The notes: generated from the letters alone by a model not told the origin. 64,000 nucleotides of DNA from JACVSF01 sp036702855 (GCA_036702855.1 DATNQF010000099.1:4744-68743), one strand, 5' to 3'. Positions 35,456 to 45,178 are shown, numbered from the stretch's first letter. Translations and numbers: made by a program.

Positions 35456-35671
35456 ATGGGGGAAGCAAAACGGCGACGGGAACAGTTGGGCGAAGACTAC
35501 GGCAAAGAAAAACCAGTTCTTCCTGGATTGCCCATTACTAAAGAACAATCTCAGAAGTTCGCTGGTTGGGTCACTCGCGGCACTTGGATTGCGATCGCAT
35601 TGACTATTGGCTTTTGGATTACGTTACGGTTCATTGGACCTGGCTTAGGCTGGTGGGAGTTGTCGGGCTAA
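35456..35671 (+). CDS. DUF2839-like small membrane protein
   Basis: A 71-residue protein starting MGEAKRRREQLG, a start shared by a cyanobacterial family I recall as DUF2839. One hydrophobic helix lies at about 43-63 (WIAIALTIGFWITLRFIG). The function is unknown. A terminator hairpin follows within 40 bases. Confidence 0.75.
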   Translation: MGEAKRRREQLGEDYGKEKPVLPGLPITKEQSQKFAGWVTRGTWIAIALTIGFWITLRFIGPGLGWWELSG

Positions 35672-35708
35672 GCCGTTCCACTTAAGTAAGTTCGAATATT
35701 TGTTTTTT

Positions 35709-35741
35709 CCTGCCCTTCCTAGAGAAGGGGCAGGATTGTTT
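35709..35741 (+). terminator. Intrinsic terminator after the DUF2839-like gene
   Basis: CCTGCCCTTC pairs with GAAGGGGCAGG (one bulged base), followed by ATTGTTTTG. Confidence 0.75.
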
Positions 35742-36056
35742 TGCTTGCTACTGCAACTCCTACGGTTTTTGATTAGGATTGGGCTAAAGTCAGGGCTTCA
35801 AGCATAAGACTCGATATTTGAACCCATCTACTGCGATTTTTAAGCAATTTTCACCAATATCAGGGTCTTAGGTCGGTGAAATAAGGCAATCTCCGAGTTA
35901 AGCATTAAGGTTACTTCACTTCTATCCCGGAACTTGGCTTAACTCGTTAGGATAGAGCAACCGTTTCTATGCCAGAATTCATCACCCAACCTTAAAAACT
36001 TAAGGTATTGTTAATAACTCACCTTACAATAGGGTGTGGTACAGAGGAGATTGGAC
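35742..36056. other. Intergenic region before the DUF1815-like gene
   Basis: These 315 bases show no coding frame or RNA gene. The distal part is AT-rich and presumably promoter sequence. AGGAG precedes the ATG at 36057. Confidence 0.45.
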
Positions 36057-36401
36057 ATGTTTGTCAGATTGGCAGAACAACATAGGCAATTTGTCCAGGA
36101 TCTAGTCATGAACCTTCAGGCTCTTGCGACAGTCCTGGAAAACCGAGGTTATCTAGCTTCCTGCTACACTTGCGGGGGGCAAATGAATAGTGCTTCTTTT
36201 ATGGTGAGTTTAGGGGACAACCACCTCATTCGTTTTTTGGTATCCGATTATGGGATCACCTGGACAGAGATGCGGGACGACCGTGAACTGATGAAATTGG
36301 AAGGAGCCGAAGCTATCAATCAGCTTCAAGAGTTGGCTAACTTGGTCAAATACCAAATCAAGCCCTCTAATTCTCGTCAGTCCTTCTTGCACAAGGTTTA
36401 G
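36057..36401 (+). CDS. DUF1815-like cyanobacterial protein
   Basis: A 114-residue soluble protein starting MFVRLAEQHRQFVQDLVMNL, with a Cys pair in SCYTCGGQMNSASF and WTEMRDDRELMKLEGAEA. I recall this as DUF1815, conserved in cyanobacteria and of unknown function. ATG 36057 is preferred to an in-frame GTG seven codons upstream because AGGAG lies 7 bases before it. Confidence 0.8.
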   Translation: MFVRLAEQHRQFVQDLVMNLQALATVLENRGYLASCYTCGGQMNSASFMVSLGDNHLIRFLVSDYGITWTEMRDDRELMKLEGAEAINQLQELANLVKYQIKPSNSRQSFLHKV

Positions 36402-36954
36402 TTCTAGAACAACTCTGCACATAAAGTTTACTAAGGGTTCTCTGTAGAGCCTTCAAGAACCTTGGCTTGGCGCAAACACAAAGCCCTTGTACTAGTTGAA
36501 CAAACCGCGTATTCTTTCCACGCGAGGCTTCGCTGATCCAGGTTCTATTTAGGCTGCCTAGGTAAAGAAGCGGGTAGGGCGGTTGGGAAAGAGAGAAATT
36601 CAGTACCACCATAACTTCAAGTCCTACTGCGCCGTTGAGTCTAGCAACTGGTGTCTTTTTCCCTAGCATCCAGCATCAGTTGAGAAGCCTTAATGCGCAA
36701 CCGTTTGAGCAAAGATTTTAAACCCTCAGAAGGATCGGGAACTACCGTAATTTCCCACTTCTTCCAAAGGGTATTCTAGGCTACATTCAAGGTGGTAGAG
36801 AGTTCCACCCAACTTCTGTCTTAACAGACTTAGCCCTTAGCTTGAGCGTTCTCGCTTCTGCGGTTCAGCCCAGCGGATTGAGAGGTAATAGGTGTTCTGA
36901 ACAGAACATACCGCTTGGTGGACCTAGTTGCGTATAGGTAAGGGCTCGAGTTAC
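36402..36954. other. Intergenic region with a possible coding remnant
   Basis: These 553 bases hold no intact gene. On the minus strand about 36672-36825 reads LWKKWEITVVPDPSEGL and LKSLLKRLRIKASQLML in one frame with an in-frame TAG, which looks like the remains of a coding region. The family is not recognised. Confidence 0.35.
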
Positions 36955-37833
36955 ATGACATCTTCGTTTTCCCGGTGGCATCACGAGTATGTGGAGACCA
37001 ACCATATTCGGCTTCACTGTGTGACTCAAGGGGAAGGTGAACTGGTTATCCTTCTGCACAGTGTGATGGAGTTTTGGTATTCCTGGCGGCATCAGTTACC
37101 CGCTCTATCTCGTCGATTTCGAGTGGTAGTTCCTGATCTACGAGGCTGCAATGACTCTGAAAAGCCGAACAACGGTTACGATCTCGACACGCTGAGTCAA
37201 GACATTCTAGGGCTGATGCAATCTTTAGGCTACTCCCGTGCTCACATTGTCGGGCATGCCTGGGGGGGTACCTTAGCTTGGCATCTAGCGCAAAAGATGC
37301 CTCAGGCTGTTGATCGGCTTGCTGTACTCAATGGAGCCCATCCTCAACAATTTCGTCGGGATCTGGTTGGCAATTTGGATCAACTGCGTCGTAGCTGGCG
37401 ACTGCTAGCCCTGCAAATGCCGGGTCTACCGGAATGGGCCATTGAACAGAATTTGCCCCAATTTGTAAACTCTTTCTTTCAGAAGCAGGTTGTTCGTAAA
37501 GGAGCTTTTTCTGCCCAAGACGTGCAGATCTACCAGGATGCGCTACAGAAACCAGGTGCGATCGCAGCTGCCTTAAACTATTACCGCCAATTGCTGTCTT
37601 TGCCGGCTTGGGCCAATAGCTGGTGGTCGCCGATTGATCCTATTGAAGTTCCAACCCTGGTGCTGTGGGGTGAGGAAGACACCTTCTTCAGCCGGGGTTT
37701 ACTCGACAATGTCGCTTCTTTAGTTAAAGCGCCGATGCGGCTCCGTCAAATTCCACAGTGCGGTCATTGGATTCAGCAAGAGGTCCCACAAACTGTCAAT
37801 CGCGAACTTCTTCGCTTTCTGTGTGAGCCTTAA
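36955..37833 (+). CDS. Epoxide-hydrolase-like alpha/beta hydrolase lacking its nucleophile
   Basis: A 292-residue alpha/beta-fold protein. Order and spacing match epoxide hydrolase / haloalkane dehalogenase relatives: DLRGCNDSEKP near 61-71, nucleophile elbow GHAWGG (100-105), WGEEDTFF near 239-245 for the acid, and CGHW with His271. The elbow residue that should be Asp (GHDWGG) is Ala102, and the oxyanion-hole HGxP motif is HSVM. The classical reaction is therefore unlikely. A start nine codons upstream is also open. Confidence 0.8.
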   Translation: MTSSFSRWHHEYVETNHIRLHCVTQGEGELVILLHSVMEFWYSWRHQLPALSRRFRVVVPDLRGCNDSEKPNNGYDLDTLSQDILGLMQSLGYSRAHIVGHAWGGTLAWHLAQKMPQAVDRLAVLNGAHPQQFRRDLVGNLDQLRRSWRLLALQMPGLPEWAIEQNLPQFVNSFFQKQVVRKGAFSAQDVQIYQDALQKPGAIAAALNYYRQLLSLPAWANSWWSPIDPIEVPTLVLWGEEDTFFSRGLLDNVASLVKAPMRLRQIPQCGHWIQQEVPQTVNRELLRFLCEP

Positions 37834-37902
37834 ATCGGCTGGGTATACTCTGGCCAGGGTGCGATAACCATTAGGATTTACAGAATCTTCTTCAAACGGC
37901 TC

Positions 37903-38691
37903 TTGTCACTGCCGGATGAAGATGTCTGGGCTTGCAATAATGGATTAAAGCATGCGATGGCCATGATGTTGGATCCCCGTAGCCTATACGAATACTCCAT
38001 GTCTCTTAGTGATTCTTCCGAGGATGTGGAGCTACAGAAGCGCCTTGAACTCTTCCAAGTATTTTCTAAGCTCTATAGTCGACACCGGGATCTACTCAAC
38101 GAAATCCTAGCGCTAGAGCAGACAGATGCACGGGTACCTAGACCTAAAGGTCTCTTCAGCTATATCCAGGGTCTTGTGCTAGGGCAAAACGCCCTTTTAA
38201 TAACCAATTTGATTGATGGCCAGTCCCAAATTTTGGAACAAGGCCAACAAATGTGGCTAATTGGTCGAGACGGGAGCCAAGTTTCGATACCAATCCGTGA
38301 CAAACGCCTATCTCGACGGCATGCCGCTATCCAGTACGATTCTCAGCAAGGCTTTCACATCGCCGATCTAGGCAGCACAAATGGAACCTTTGTCAACGGT
38401 GAGCGGATCCTTCAGCCAATGCTGCTTCAGGATGGTGATCGGATTCGGCTTGGCAGCATGACCTGTAGCTTTTTTATATGCCAGGAGGGACAGCCCCTCC
38501 CTTCCGCCTCAGCAGAGACATTGGAGTACTTGAACAGCGCGGTTGTGTCTCCGACACCGCTTGAAGATACGGACTCCGAAACCTCTTTAGCCAACTCTAG
38601 CAAGGTAGGAGAGCAGGTAGAGGGGGAAATCCCACCCTTTGTCTTTGAGGAGACGCTTCGCTTTGCTAGAAGCCGTTCTTTTCAGAATTGA
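37903..38691 (+). CDS. FHA-domain protein
   Basis: A protein of up to 262 residues with one forkhead-associated domain, which binds phosphothreonine peptides. The core runs from about residue 125 to 195, with IGRDGSQ, SRRHAAI and DLGSTNGTFVNG, all key positions present. The N-terminal 100 residues are helical and the C-terminal 60 are acidic. The only start consistent with full length is TTG 37903; ATG 37957 is an alternative. A link with the Ser/Thr kinase earlier in the window is possible but unproven. Confidence 0.85.
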   Translation: MSLPDEDVWACNNGLKHAMAMMLDPRSLYEYSMSLSDSSEDVELQKRLELFQVFSKLYSRHRDLLNEILALEQTDARVPRPKGLFSYIQGLVLGQNALLITNLIDGQSQILEQGQQMWLIGRDGSQVSIPIRDKRLSRRHAAIQYDSQQGFHIADLGSTNGTFVNGERILQPMLLQDGDRIRLGSMTCSFFICQEGQPLPSASAETLEYLNSAVVSPTPLEDTDSETSLANSSKVGEQVEGEIPPFVFEETLRFARSRSFQN

Positions 38692-38880
38692 TGAGGAAGG
38701 ATACAAGAGATGTTGGGGCCACCCTGATCTCTGCTTCCCGTTGACACCCATTTGATTAGCATCAATTCATAGGAAGCTTGCCCAAAAAGCCCAAGGGATC
38801 GTTGATACTGCAAACAGCCCTATGTAATTTTTCTCAATAGCAGTTAGCAGGGCACGTGAACTATTGGGTGAGGTGATGTT

Positions 38881-39618
38881 TTGCCCCTACTCCTACCTCG
38901 GAAAAACTTGGTTGCCCAAGTCGCACGCTTATTTCCAGACGGGCTTTTCTACCTTCCAATCCAGCAACCAGTCGTAGCTCTGACCATCGATGACGTACCC
39001 ACGCCGGGTGATATTGGTGACCGCTCTAGCCGCTTAATCCTAGATGCGATCTCATCTCACAACAACACTGCGAATCATCCGGCTCGGGCCACTTTTTTTA
39101 TTATTTCCAGTCACCTCAATCCAGGAAGCACCTTCTTTCAAGAGGCACTTGCTCAGAATCATGAGTTGGCAAACCACGGCACTGCTGACACGACAGCTGC
39201 CCTCCTTTATCCGGAGGCGTTTGCCAGCCACTTTCGAGATGCTCATAACCACATTACTGACCTATGTCAACAGCCATTGCGGTGGTATAGACCTGGTCGG
39301 GGACTCTACAACCAGATTATGCTAGAACACTTGCGGCTGACCCCAGGCTATGAGAGCCGCTTTGCCCTAGCCTCGATGGTTCCCTTTGATACTTTTCGGC
39401 CCACAAATGATCCCGCTTTCACCCTCTGGTATCTTTCCCAGTTCATTTTTCCAGGAGCTATTCTGCTGCTTCACGGTGGCTCGATGGAACGTTCTCTCCA
39501 AACCGCTCAGGTGCTTCCCATCCTCCTACGCTTGCTTGATGAGCAAGGATATGAGGTGGTGACGTTATCAGAACTCTATGATCGCTCTGTCTCTCAAACT
39601 GCTTCACAGGACTGCTGA
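38881..39618 (+). CDS. Polysaccharide deacetylase (NodB homology) family protein
   Basis: A 245-residue metal-dependent deacetylase-like protein. TIDDVPT (near 55) carries the catalytic base and metal Asp. HELANHGTADT supplies the H-x3-5-H metal ligands, and RWYRPGRG and LLLHGG match later NodB motifs. No signal peptide is clear. The start is probably TTG 38881, because an in-frame stop lies 12 bases upstream and no ATG is available near the N-terminus. Confidence 0.85.
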   Translation: MPLLLPRKNLVAQVARLFPDGLFYLPIQQPVVALTIDDVPTPGDIGDRSSRLILDAISSHNNTANHPARATFFIISSHLNPGSTFFQEALAQNHELANHGTADTTAALLYPEAFASHFRDAHNHITDLCQQPLRWYRPGRGLYNQIMLEHLRLTPGYESRFALASMVPFDTFRPTNDPAFTLWYLSQFIFPGAILLLHGGSMERSLQTAQVLPILLRLLDEQGYEVVTLSELYDRSVSQTASQDC

Positions 39619-39640
39619 GTAGCGCTTAAGCAGGAGGGCT

Positions 39641-40474
39641 TTAAAGCAGAAATTTTTCAATGGCATCAGCAACTCCGTTGACCTCGACGCTTGGGGCGAC
39701 CCAATCTGCTGCCTCTTTAACAGCTTGGGGAGCATCACCCATCGCTACGCCAATTCCGGCATAGCGGATCATCTCCAAATCGTTGAAGTTATCACCAATT
39801 GCCATGACCTGATCAGGCTTCAAATCTAGCAACTCCTCGGCTAGATAGCGCACGGCGTACCCCTTATTGGCTTGAGGGTGGGTAGCTTCAAAAAAGGTGC
39901 TAACAGACCGGGTTAAGTAAAGTTCTTCAGGGGTATAGCGCTGCCCCAACTTCAGCAGCAGATCCTCAATTACGGTTGGATCAGGGCTGAGGGCAAGTAG
40001 TTTTGTGGTTTCTAGCGCAACATTCTGATGCAAAAGCTGATGCAGGTCGCCAGCGGTAATCGGTTCGATTCCCGAGCGAGCTGCGTAAACACGGGTATCA
40101 TCAATAATCGCTCGCACGTGCAGAGCATCATCAATATATAGGTGAATGGAAAGGGCGTTCTCAGCTTCTAGGGGAGCTAGATGAGTCAGGATTTCTAGGG
40201 CAAGATTTCGAGGCAGGGGGGAATGACGTAGTAACTTTTGGGTGCGAGGATCTTTGATGAAAGCACCTTGGTAAGCCATCAACGGCAAGGTAGAGTTAAT
40301 GGCTGTATGGAACCTTAAGGCAGCACGGTACATGCGTCCGGTTGCGATCGCAACCTCGATGCCTCGGGCCTGAACTGCTCGAATTCGCTCCAAGACATGA
40401 GGTGTGATCTCATTCGAGTGTCCGGCTACAGTGCCATCAATATCAAGGACGAGCAGTCGAATATCGGCTGTCAT
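39641..40474 (-). CDS. Cof-type HAD hydrolase
   Basis: A 277-residue phosphatase-like protein of the HAD superfamily, class IIB. Motif I is LDIDGTVAG (nucleophile Asp11 region), motif II is IATGR, and motif III/IV is VMAIGDNFNDLEMI. The cap-domain layout matches Cof/YidA proteins acting on sugar phosphates or FMN. The substrate is unknown. Confidence 0.9.
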   Translation of the reverse strand: MTADIRLLVLDIDGTVAGHSNEITPHVLERIRAVQARGIEVAIATGRMYRAALRFHTAINSTLPLMAYQGAFIKDPRTQKLLRHSPLPRNLALEILTHLAPLEAENALSIHLYIDDALHVRAIIDDTRVYAARSGIEPITAGDLHQLLHQNVALETTKLLALSPDPTVIEDLLLKLGQRYTPEELYLTRSVSTFFEATHPQANKGYAVRYLAEELLDLKPDQVMAIGDNFNDLEMIRYAGIGVAMGDAPQAVKEAADWVAPSVEVNGVADAIEKFLL

Positions 40475-40620
40475 GTCCTATTTGCTCCCGCGATGAAACA
40501 ATTCCGCCCCCATTATGCTCATATTTTGCAAAAGAGTGGGGTTAAGGAGCGACAATTTGACCCATCGGGAGTAGACTGGAGCGTTTGTAACAATGTTCAC
40601 CCACCGGATTGCATTGCTTC

Positions 40621-41577
40621 ATGAATGAGGGCGCTTATCAACGCCAAGTCGCCTATCGTCTCTTGCTCACTACGCTCTGGGCCTGTTTGCTGACCTTGAC
40701 AGTTGAAGCTAGCGCTGGATGGGCCACTCAATCCTTGACCCTATTGGCCGAAGCGCTCCATACCTTGGTCGATGGGTTTAGTACCCTTTTGAGCTTAATT
40801 GCGATCGCATCTTCCCAGCGACCTTTGGGCAAAGAGGTATGGGGTCATGGTCGCCTTGAAGTGGCAATCACCCTAATGCTGGCAGTTTTTCTCGGCTTTA
40901 CAGGCATCAGTTTGCTGCTCGTTGCCCTGCGTCACACCTACAGTTGGATCACAGAGGGCAGTTCTGCTTTTCTGATTAATCTACAGCCTCAAATTCTGCA
41001 GTTTATTACTGCGATGGTGGTTCTAACCCTTGTGTTGGGGATGTACTCCGGCTATCAGGCCCGCAACCTTAGTAGTATCGTTCTGCGCCTCAACACCCAG
41101 CATTTTCTAGAAGACGCTTGGTTAAGCTTGACCATGTTGGGAGTACTGCTAGCAATCTGGCAAGATCAACGCTGGCTGGATGCTCCCTTTGCAATTGTTT
41201 TGCTATGGCTATTGCCGCGAAGCGTCTGGCGCGTCCTCAATGCCCAGTTGCCTATGTTGCTACAGCCTACGGCAATTGCCCCCGAAGCAATCGCCCATAC
41301 CGCCACTCAAATTGAAGGGGTAACTCGGTGTGTCCGCATTCGTTCTAGAGGAATGGTCGGTCGGCAAGTTTGGGTTGAGATCCACCTAGCAATCCATCCT
41401 GAATTTTTAAGTTCTGCCGACACGATTGGAGAACGGGTAGAAGCCGCCCTCCGAGACAGATATGGCCCGCTACGAGCGCAGATTTGGGTGGAAGAAATGC
41501 GAGGTCAGCCAGAATTTCCCTTCATGCGAGGGGGCTTGGATTACCCAGGTCACTCCTCAAACGCTGATTGGAATTAG
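40621..41577 (+). CDS. Cation diffusion facilitator family transporter
   Basis: A 318-residue membrane protein with six hydrophobic segments. TM2 has the metal-site motif HTLVD in AEALHTLVDGFSTL, and the HGRLE loop follows. TM5 has EDAWLSL where canonical CDF proteins carry H/D-x3-D, so the site is atypical. A C-terminal ferredoxin-like cytoplasmic domain (about 210-300) is present. It probably exports zinc, manganese or iron. An in-frame ATG four codons upstream is possible. Confidence 0.82.
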   Translation: MNEGAYQRQVAYRLLLTTLWACLLTLTVEASAGWATQSLTLLAEALHTLVDGFSTLLSLIAIASSQRPLGKEVWGHGRLEVAITLMLAVFLGFTGISLLLVALRHTYSWITEGSSAFLINLQPQILQFITAMVVLTLVLGMYSGYQARNLSSIVLRLNTQHFLEDAWLSLTMLGVLLAIWQDQRWLDAPFAIVLLWLLPRSVWRVLNAQLPMLLQPTAIAPEAIAHTATQIEGVTRCVRIRSRGMVGRQVWVEIHLAIHPEFLSSADTIGERVEAALRDRYGPLRAQIWVEEMRGQPEFPFMRGGLDYPGHSSNADWN

Positions 41578-41581
41578 GCTC

Positions 41582-42202
41582 TCAAGAGGCTTGAATCCCC
41601 TGCATGGGACCTAGATAACGGGTTAGGTAGGGGGAAAAAACTTCATAAATGAGCGTCAGAGGTCTGCCACGGTGCCAAAAAAGGTAATGCCGTCCCCAAA
41701 ATGGCCCCTGCTCCCCAAACGCAGCTTCTAGAGGTTGGGAATAACCATAGTGAAGGCCTTGCACATCTCGGTAAAGCTCTGTCCGCAGCCGCGCTAAGCT
41801 GGCCCAAATTGGCAATGAGCGGTTTTGCAAGTACTCATCGACATGACTAGCCTCCCACCAAGAAGTGGCATAGGCTAGCCGTTGACCCGAGGCCGTTCGG
41901 AGCCAGACCTGCCGCCGTAGTCGGGGACCTGGAACAACGCGCAAAATATCGGGTGCTCGGTCTGAATTGAAACCAACGAGAGACATGTCAATGACATCAA
42001 CCTCGGTACGCTCCCGCGTCAGCAAATGGAGGTGGCGAGTGGGTGAGCCGTCCCCTAGCAACAACATTTGCCAAGAAGGAGCTAATTGATCGTGGGGCAA
42101 TCCTCCTTGAACAACGGTTTCACCTCCTTGCCACAGGGGATCCAGAGCGTGCCAAACAGGTGTCTGGCTTGGTTCTAAGACAGGCTGAACTATTGAACTC
42201 AA
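41582..42202 (-). CDS. Chorismate-pyruvate lyase of the cyanobacterial plastoquinone type
   Basis: A 206-residue protein of the chorismate lyase fold (DUF98-like). It is expected to convert chorismate to 4-hydroxybenzoate and pyruvate, the first step toward plastoquinone in cyanobacteria. Recognisable parts are LLLGDGSPTRHLHLLT, RQVWLRTASGQRLAYATSWW and a long C-terminal helix region. The start is TTG 42202. Assignment rests on overall resemblance to the Synechocystis enzyme from memory. Confidence 0.75.
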   Translation of the reverse strand: MSSIVQPVLEPSQTPVWHALDPLWQGGETVVQGGLPHDQLAPSWQMLLLGDGSPTRHLHLLTRERTEVDVIDMSLVGFNSDRAPDILRVVPGPRLRRQVWLRTASGQRLAYATSWWEASHVDEYLQNRSLPIWASLARLRTELYRDVQGLHYGYSQPLEAAFGEQGPFWGRHYLFWHRGRPLTLIYEVFSPYLTRYLGPMQGIQAS

Positions 42203-42349
42203 AGTGGGTTACAAAAGATGCGTTACAAAAGTTTAACTTTCTAAACTCATCATATATTGCATCCTAGATTCTTGCATTCAGGCTCTAAAGCCTAAATGCA
42301 TACTTCTTCTTAGCCCCATTTTTCCGGGGTTTAATGGTTAAAACCTAAA

Positions 42350-42431
42350 TGCGGATGGCGAGACTCGAACTCGCAAGGCGTAAGCCACACGCCCCTCAAA
42401 CGTGCGTGTCTACCAGTTCCACCACATCCGC
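42350..42431 (-). tRNA. tRNA-Leu(GAG)
   Basis: The minus strand reads GCGGATG...CATCCGC with discriminator A. The anticodon stem CACGT/GCGTG encloses loop TTGAGGG with anticodon GAG. A class II variable arm and the TTCGAGTC T-arm are present, 82 nt in total. Confidence 0.96.
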
Positions 42432-42675
42432 TTGGGGAATTCAGACGTAACCGTCTTCAGTTCCGATTTATAACAATACCCCATAATGGTCCGTTTGCAA
42501 TACCGAGTTTGAATTAATTTCGTTCAACCCTGCTTCCAAACTGCGTGATACGATGAGCAACCGTCGTATGATTCAGAACATGGCCTGTTGTGGGTTAACT
42601 GACAGCGGTGGAAACCTGTCCCGCCCAGTTGGCCCCTAGTCGCGTTTGAATCCCTTCTGACTGTTAACCGATCCA

Positions 42676-44022
42676 ATGCACTTTTCGAAAATCCTGATTG
42701 CCAATCGCGGGGAAATTGCTCTACGAATCCTCCGAACCTGTGAAGAGATGGGAATTGCGACAGTCGCAGTTCACTCTACGGTGGATCGCCATGCTCTACA
42801 TGTGCAATTGGCAGATGAAGCAGTGTGCATTGGTGAAGCTCCCAGCAGTAAGAGCTATCTCAATATTCCCAACATCATTGCTGCGGCGTTGACTCGCAAT
42901 GCCAGCGCAATCCATCCTGGGTACGGCTTTCTCGCTGAGAATGCGCGGTTCGCTGAAATTTGCGCCGATCACAAAATTAGCTTTATCGGCCCGTCTCCTG
43001 ACGCGATTCGGGCGATGGGGGACAAGTCTACTGCTAAGGAGACAATGCAACGGGTAGGCGTGCCTACCGTGCCCGGCAGCGATGGCTTACTGACAAGCGA
43101 GAAAGAGGCGTTTGCGATCGCAAAAGAGATTGGCTATCCCGTCATCATTAAAGCGACTGCTGGGGGTGGAGGACGAGGGATGCGGCTAGTGCGAGAAGCA
43201 GATGAGCTGAGCAAGCTCTTTCTTGCAGCCCAAGGCGAAGCTGAAGCAGCGTTTGGCAACCCCGGTGTCTATCTCGAAAAGTTTATTGAGCGCCCTCGCC
43301 ACATTGAGTTTCAAATCCTGGCCGACAGCTACGGTAACGTCATTCACCTGGGTGAACGAGATTGCTCCATTCAGCGACGTCACCAAAAACTATTGGAGGA
43401 GGCCCCCAGTCCGGCGCTCACGCCTGAGTTACGGCAAAAAATGGGGGATGCTGCCATCCGAGCTGCTAAATCAATTAATTACGTAGGAGCAGGCACAGTT
43501 GAATTTCTCCTAGATGCTTCTGGCAGCTTCTACTTCATGGAAATGAACACTCGCATCCAAGTAGAACACCCGGTTACCGAAATGATCACAGGGATCGACT
43601 TGGTAGCTGAGCAAATTCGGGTTGCTCAGGGCGATCCCCTATCCCTCAAGCAGGAAGAGGTCATGCTGCGAGGCCACGCCATTGAGTGCCGCATTAACGC
43701 CGAAGACCCTGACCATAATTTCCGGCCCAATCCCGGTCGCATTAGTGGCTACTTGGCCCCTGGTGGCATGGGCGTGCGTATTGATTCCCACGTCTACACC
43801 GACTACGAAATCCCCCCCTACTACGACTCTTTAGTCGGTAAGCTCATCGTATGGGGACCCGATCGCCCGACCGCCATCAAACGTATGAAGCGAGCGCTAC
43901 GGGAATGTGCGATTACTGGTGTGCCGACGACCATTGGTTTCCACCAAAAAGTCTTAGAAAATCCCGACTTTCTTAAAGGGCATGTCTACACCAATTTTGT
44001 AAACCAAATGATGGGGATCTAA
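42676..44022 (+). CDS. accC: Acetyl-CoA carboxylase biotin carboxylase subunit
   Basis: A 448-residue ATP-grasp enzyme that carboxylates the biotin of AccB in fatty-acid synthesis. It begins KILIANRGEIALRILR and has the glycine-rich loop KATAGGGGRGMR, GERDCSIQRRHQKL, the active-site EMNTRIQVEHPVTE and a C-terminal domain. Length and motifs are canonical. A hairpin terminator follows. Confidence 0.97.
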   Translation: MHFSKILIANRGEIALRILRTCEEMGIATVAVHSTVDRHALHVQLADEAVCIGEAPSSKSYLNIPNIIAAALTRNASAIHPGYGFLAENARFAEICADHKISFIGPSPDAIRAMGDKSTAKETMQRVGVPTVPGSDGLLTSEKEAFAIAKEIGYPVIIKATAGGGGRGMRLVREADELSKLFLAAQGEAEAAFGNPGVYLEKFIERPRHIEFQILADSYGNVIHLGERDCSIQRRHQKLLEEAPSPALTPELRQKMGDAAIRAAKSINYVGAGTVEFLLDASGSFYFMEMNTRIQVEHPVTEMITGIDLVAEQIRVAQGDPLSLKQEEVMLRGHAIECRINAEDPDHNFRPNPGRISGYLAPGGMGVRIDSHVYTDYEIPPYYDSLVGKLIVWGPDRPTAIKRMKRALRECAITGVPTTIGFHQKVLENPDFLKGHVYTNFVNQMMGI

Positions 44023-44064
44023 GAAAGCAGAAGGACACAAAGGGGAAAAGCATAGCACTAACAG

Positions 44065-44099
44065 TCGAGGGCAACAGGAATTTCACCTATTGCCCTCGA
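44065..44099. terminator. Bidirectional terminator between accC and yggT
   Basis: Perfect 10-bp arms TCGAGGGCAA and TTGCCCTCGA, followed by TTGCTTCTTTT on the plus strand, between two convergent genes. Confidence 0.75.
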
Positions 44100-44124
44100 T
44101 TGCTTCTTTTCGCTTTCCGATTTC

Positions 44125-44409
44125 TTAGGCCAACATCTTCAAGATACCTTGCTGGCCGACCAGTAGCTCACGCAGCAGACTTACAATGCCCACCCAGATG
44201 ATAGGGGATATATCTACACCGCCAATGGGAGGCACTAGCTTACGAACAGGGATAAGAAAGGGTTCAGTGGGCCAATAGACGAGGTTAAAGGGAAATTTGT
44301 TAACTTCGGCTTGAGGGTACCAGGTCAACACAATCCGAATGATGAACAGCAGTGTCATCAAACCCAAAAATAGCCCTACACCTAGGCCAGCAAAATCAAT
44401 CATCGTCAT
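44125..44409 (-). CDS. YggT / Ycf19 family membrane protein
   Basis: A 94-residue protein with two hydrophobic segments (about 8-28 and 68-88) and the family sequence VLTWYPQAEVNKFPFNLVYWPTEPFLIPVRK split across the loop. Plastid Ycf19 and bacterial YggT relatives affect thylakoid or membrane organisation. The molecular role is unsettled. Confidence 0.88.
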   Translation of the reverse strand: MTMIDFAGLGVGLFLGLMTLLFIIRIVLTWYPQAEVNKFPFNLVYWPTEPFLIPVRKLVPPIGGVDISPIIWVGIVSLLRELLVGQQGILKMLA

Positions 44410-44641
44410 ATCAACACCTCAACCCCAAACTTGAGTACCCGCTTTAAACACCGTAAGATATGGTCCCACCTAACCATCTTAAAGCTTTGTAAACTCCTCT
44501 GGTTTGGTGTAGCAAAACTCTTTAGGCTGCTATAAGCCTTGTCCCGAGCTGATCCCTTGCCCGGATTGTCTTTTCAAGGACAGGGTAGAGCTATAAGATA
44601 GTTAACAGACCTTTGCTAGCTTTAGTTGGGATGCTAAAGAT

Positions 44642-44761
44642 ATGACACCTTCCTTGACGAATTTTCTGCTAAGCCTGGCCGCAGGTGCTTTCATCGTTGT
44701 GGTCCCCGCAACGGTTGCTTTGCTTTTCATCAGCCAACGAGACAGGATCCAGCGCGGCTAA
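44642..44761 (+). CDS. psbX: Photosystem II reaction centre protein X
   Basis: A 39-residue single-span thylakoid protein, MTPSLTNFLLSLAAGAFIVV and onward, ending ISQRDRIQRG. It matches PsbX of cyanobacteria throughout, including the MTPSL start and the FISQ-[KR]-D end. It sits near the QB side of PSII. It is a stand-alone small gene; ycf66 follows 417 bases later. Confidence 0.93.
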   Translation: MTPSLTNFLLSLAAGAFIVVVPATVALLFISQRDRIQRG

Positions 44762-45178
44762 GCCAATTGCTTAGGCTAACCGAACAGTTTTGTATTCCTT
44801 CAGGGGGCCGCATTTCGGTGCGTCCCTCATATTTTTTCTAAGCTGCTTGGAATAGAATAAGGCTGGTCAAGTTGGTTTCAACAGCTTAATTGAGGTCTTT
44901 TCTGACGAGATCTAATCCTCATGGATCCTTTCAAAAATTGCTCAACATAGGCTGGTTTGGCAACTGGGGCCATGCCCGGATCTATCGGGACAAACGTGTT
45001 GAAGCTCGTTAAAATGGGCTTAGCGGCCTCTCTAGGTCGTTATTTTTAAGAGCTGTGTCTTGAATTTCTGCGTCCCTATATAGATATTTCAAGTCCAAAG
45101 TATCTGTAACCTGCGGCTGTAATGGCTCCAGCATTTTGCGGCTCTTTAACTGAGTCGCCATCCTGAGAGGAATCCACT
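44762..45178. other. Intergenic region between psbX and ycf66
   Basis: No gene or defined RNA was seen in these 417 bases. The end carries the GAGGAA ribosome-binding site of ycf66. Confidence 0.45.
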
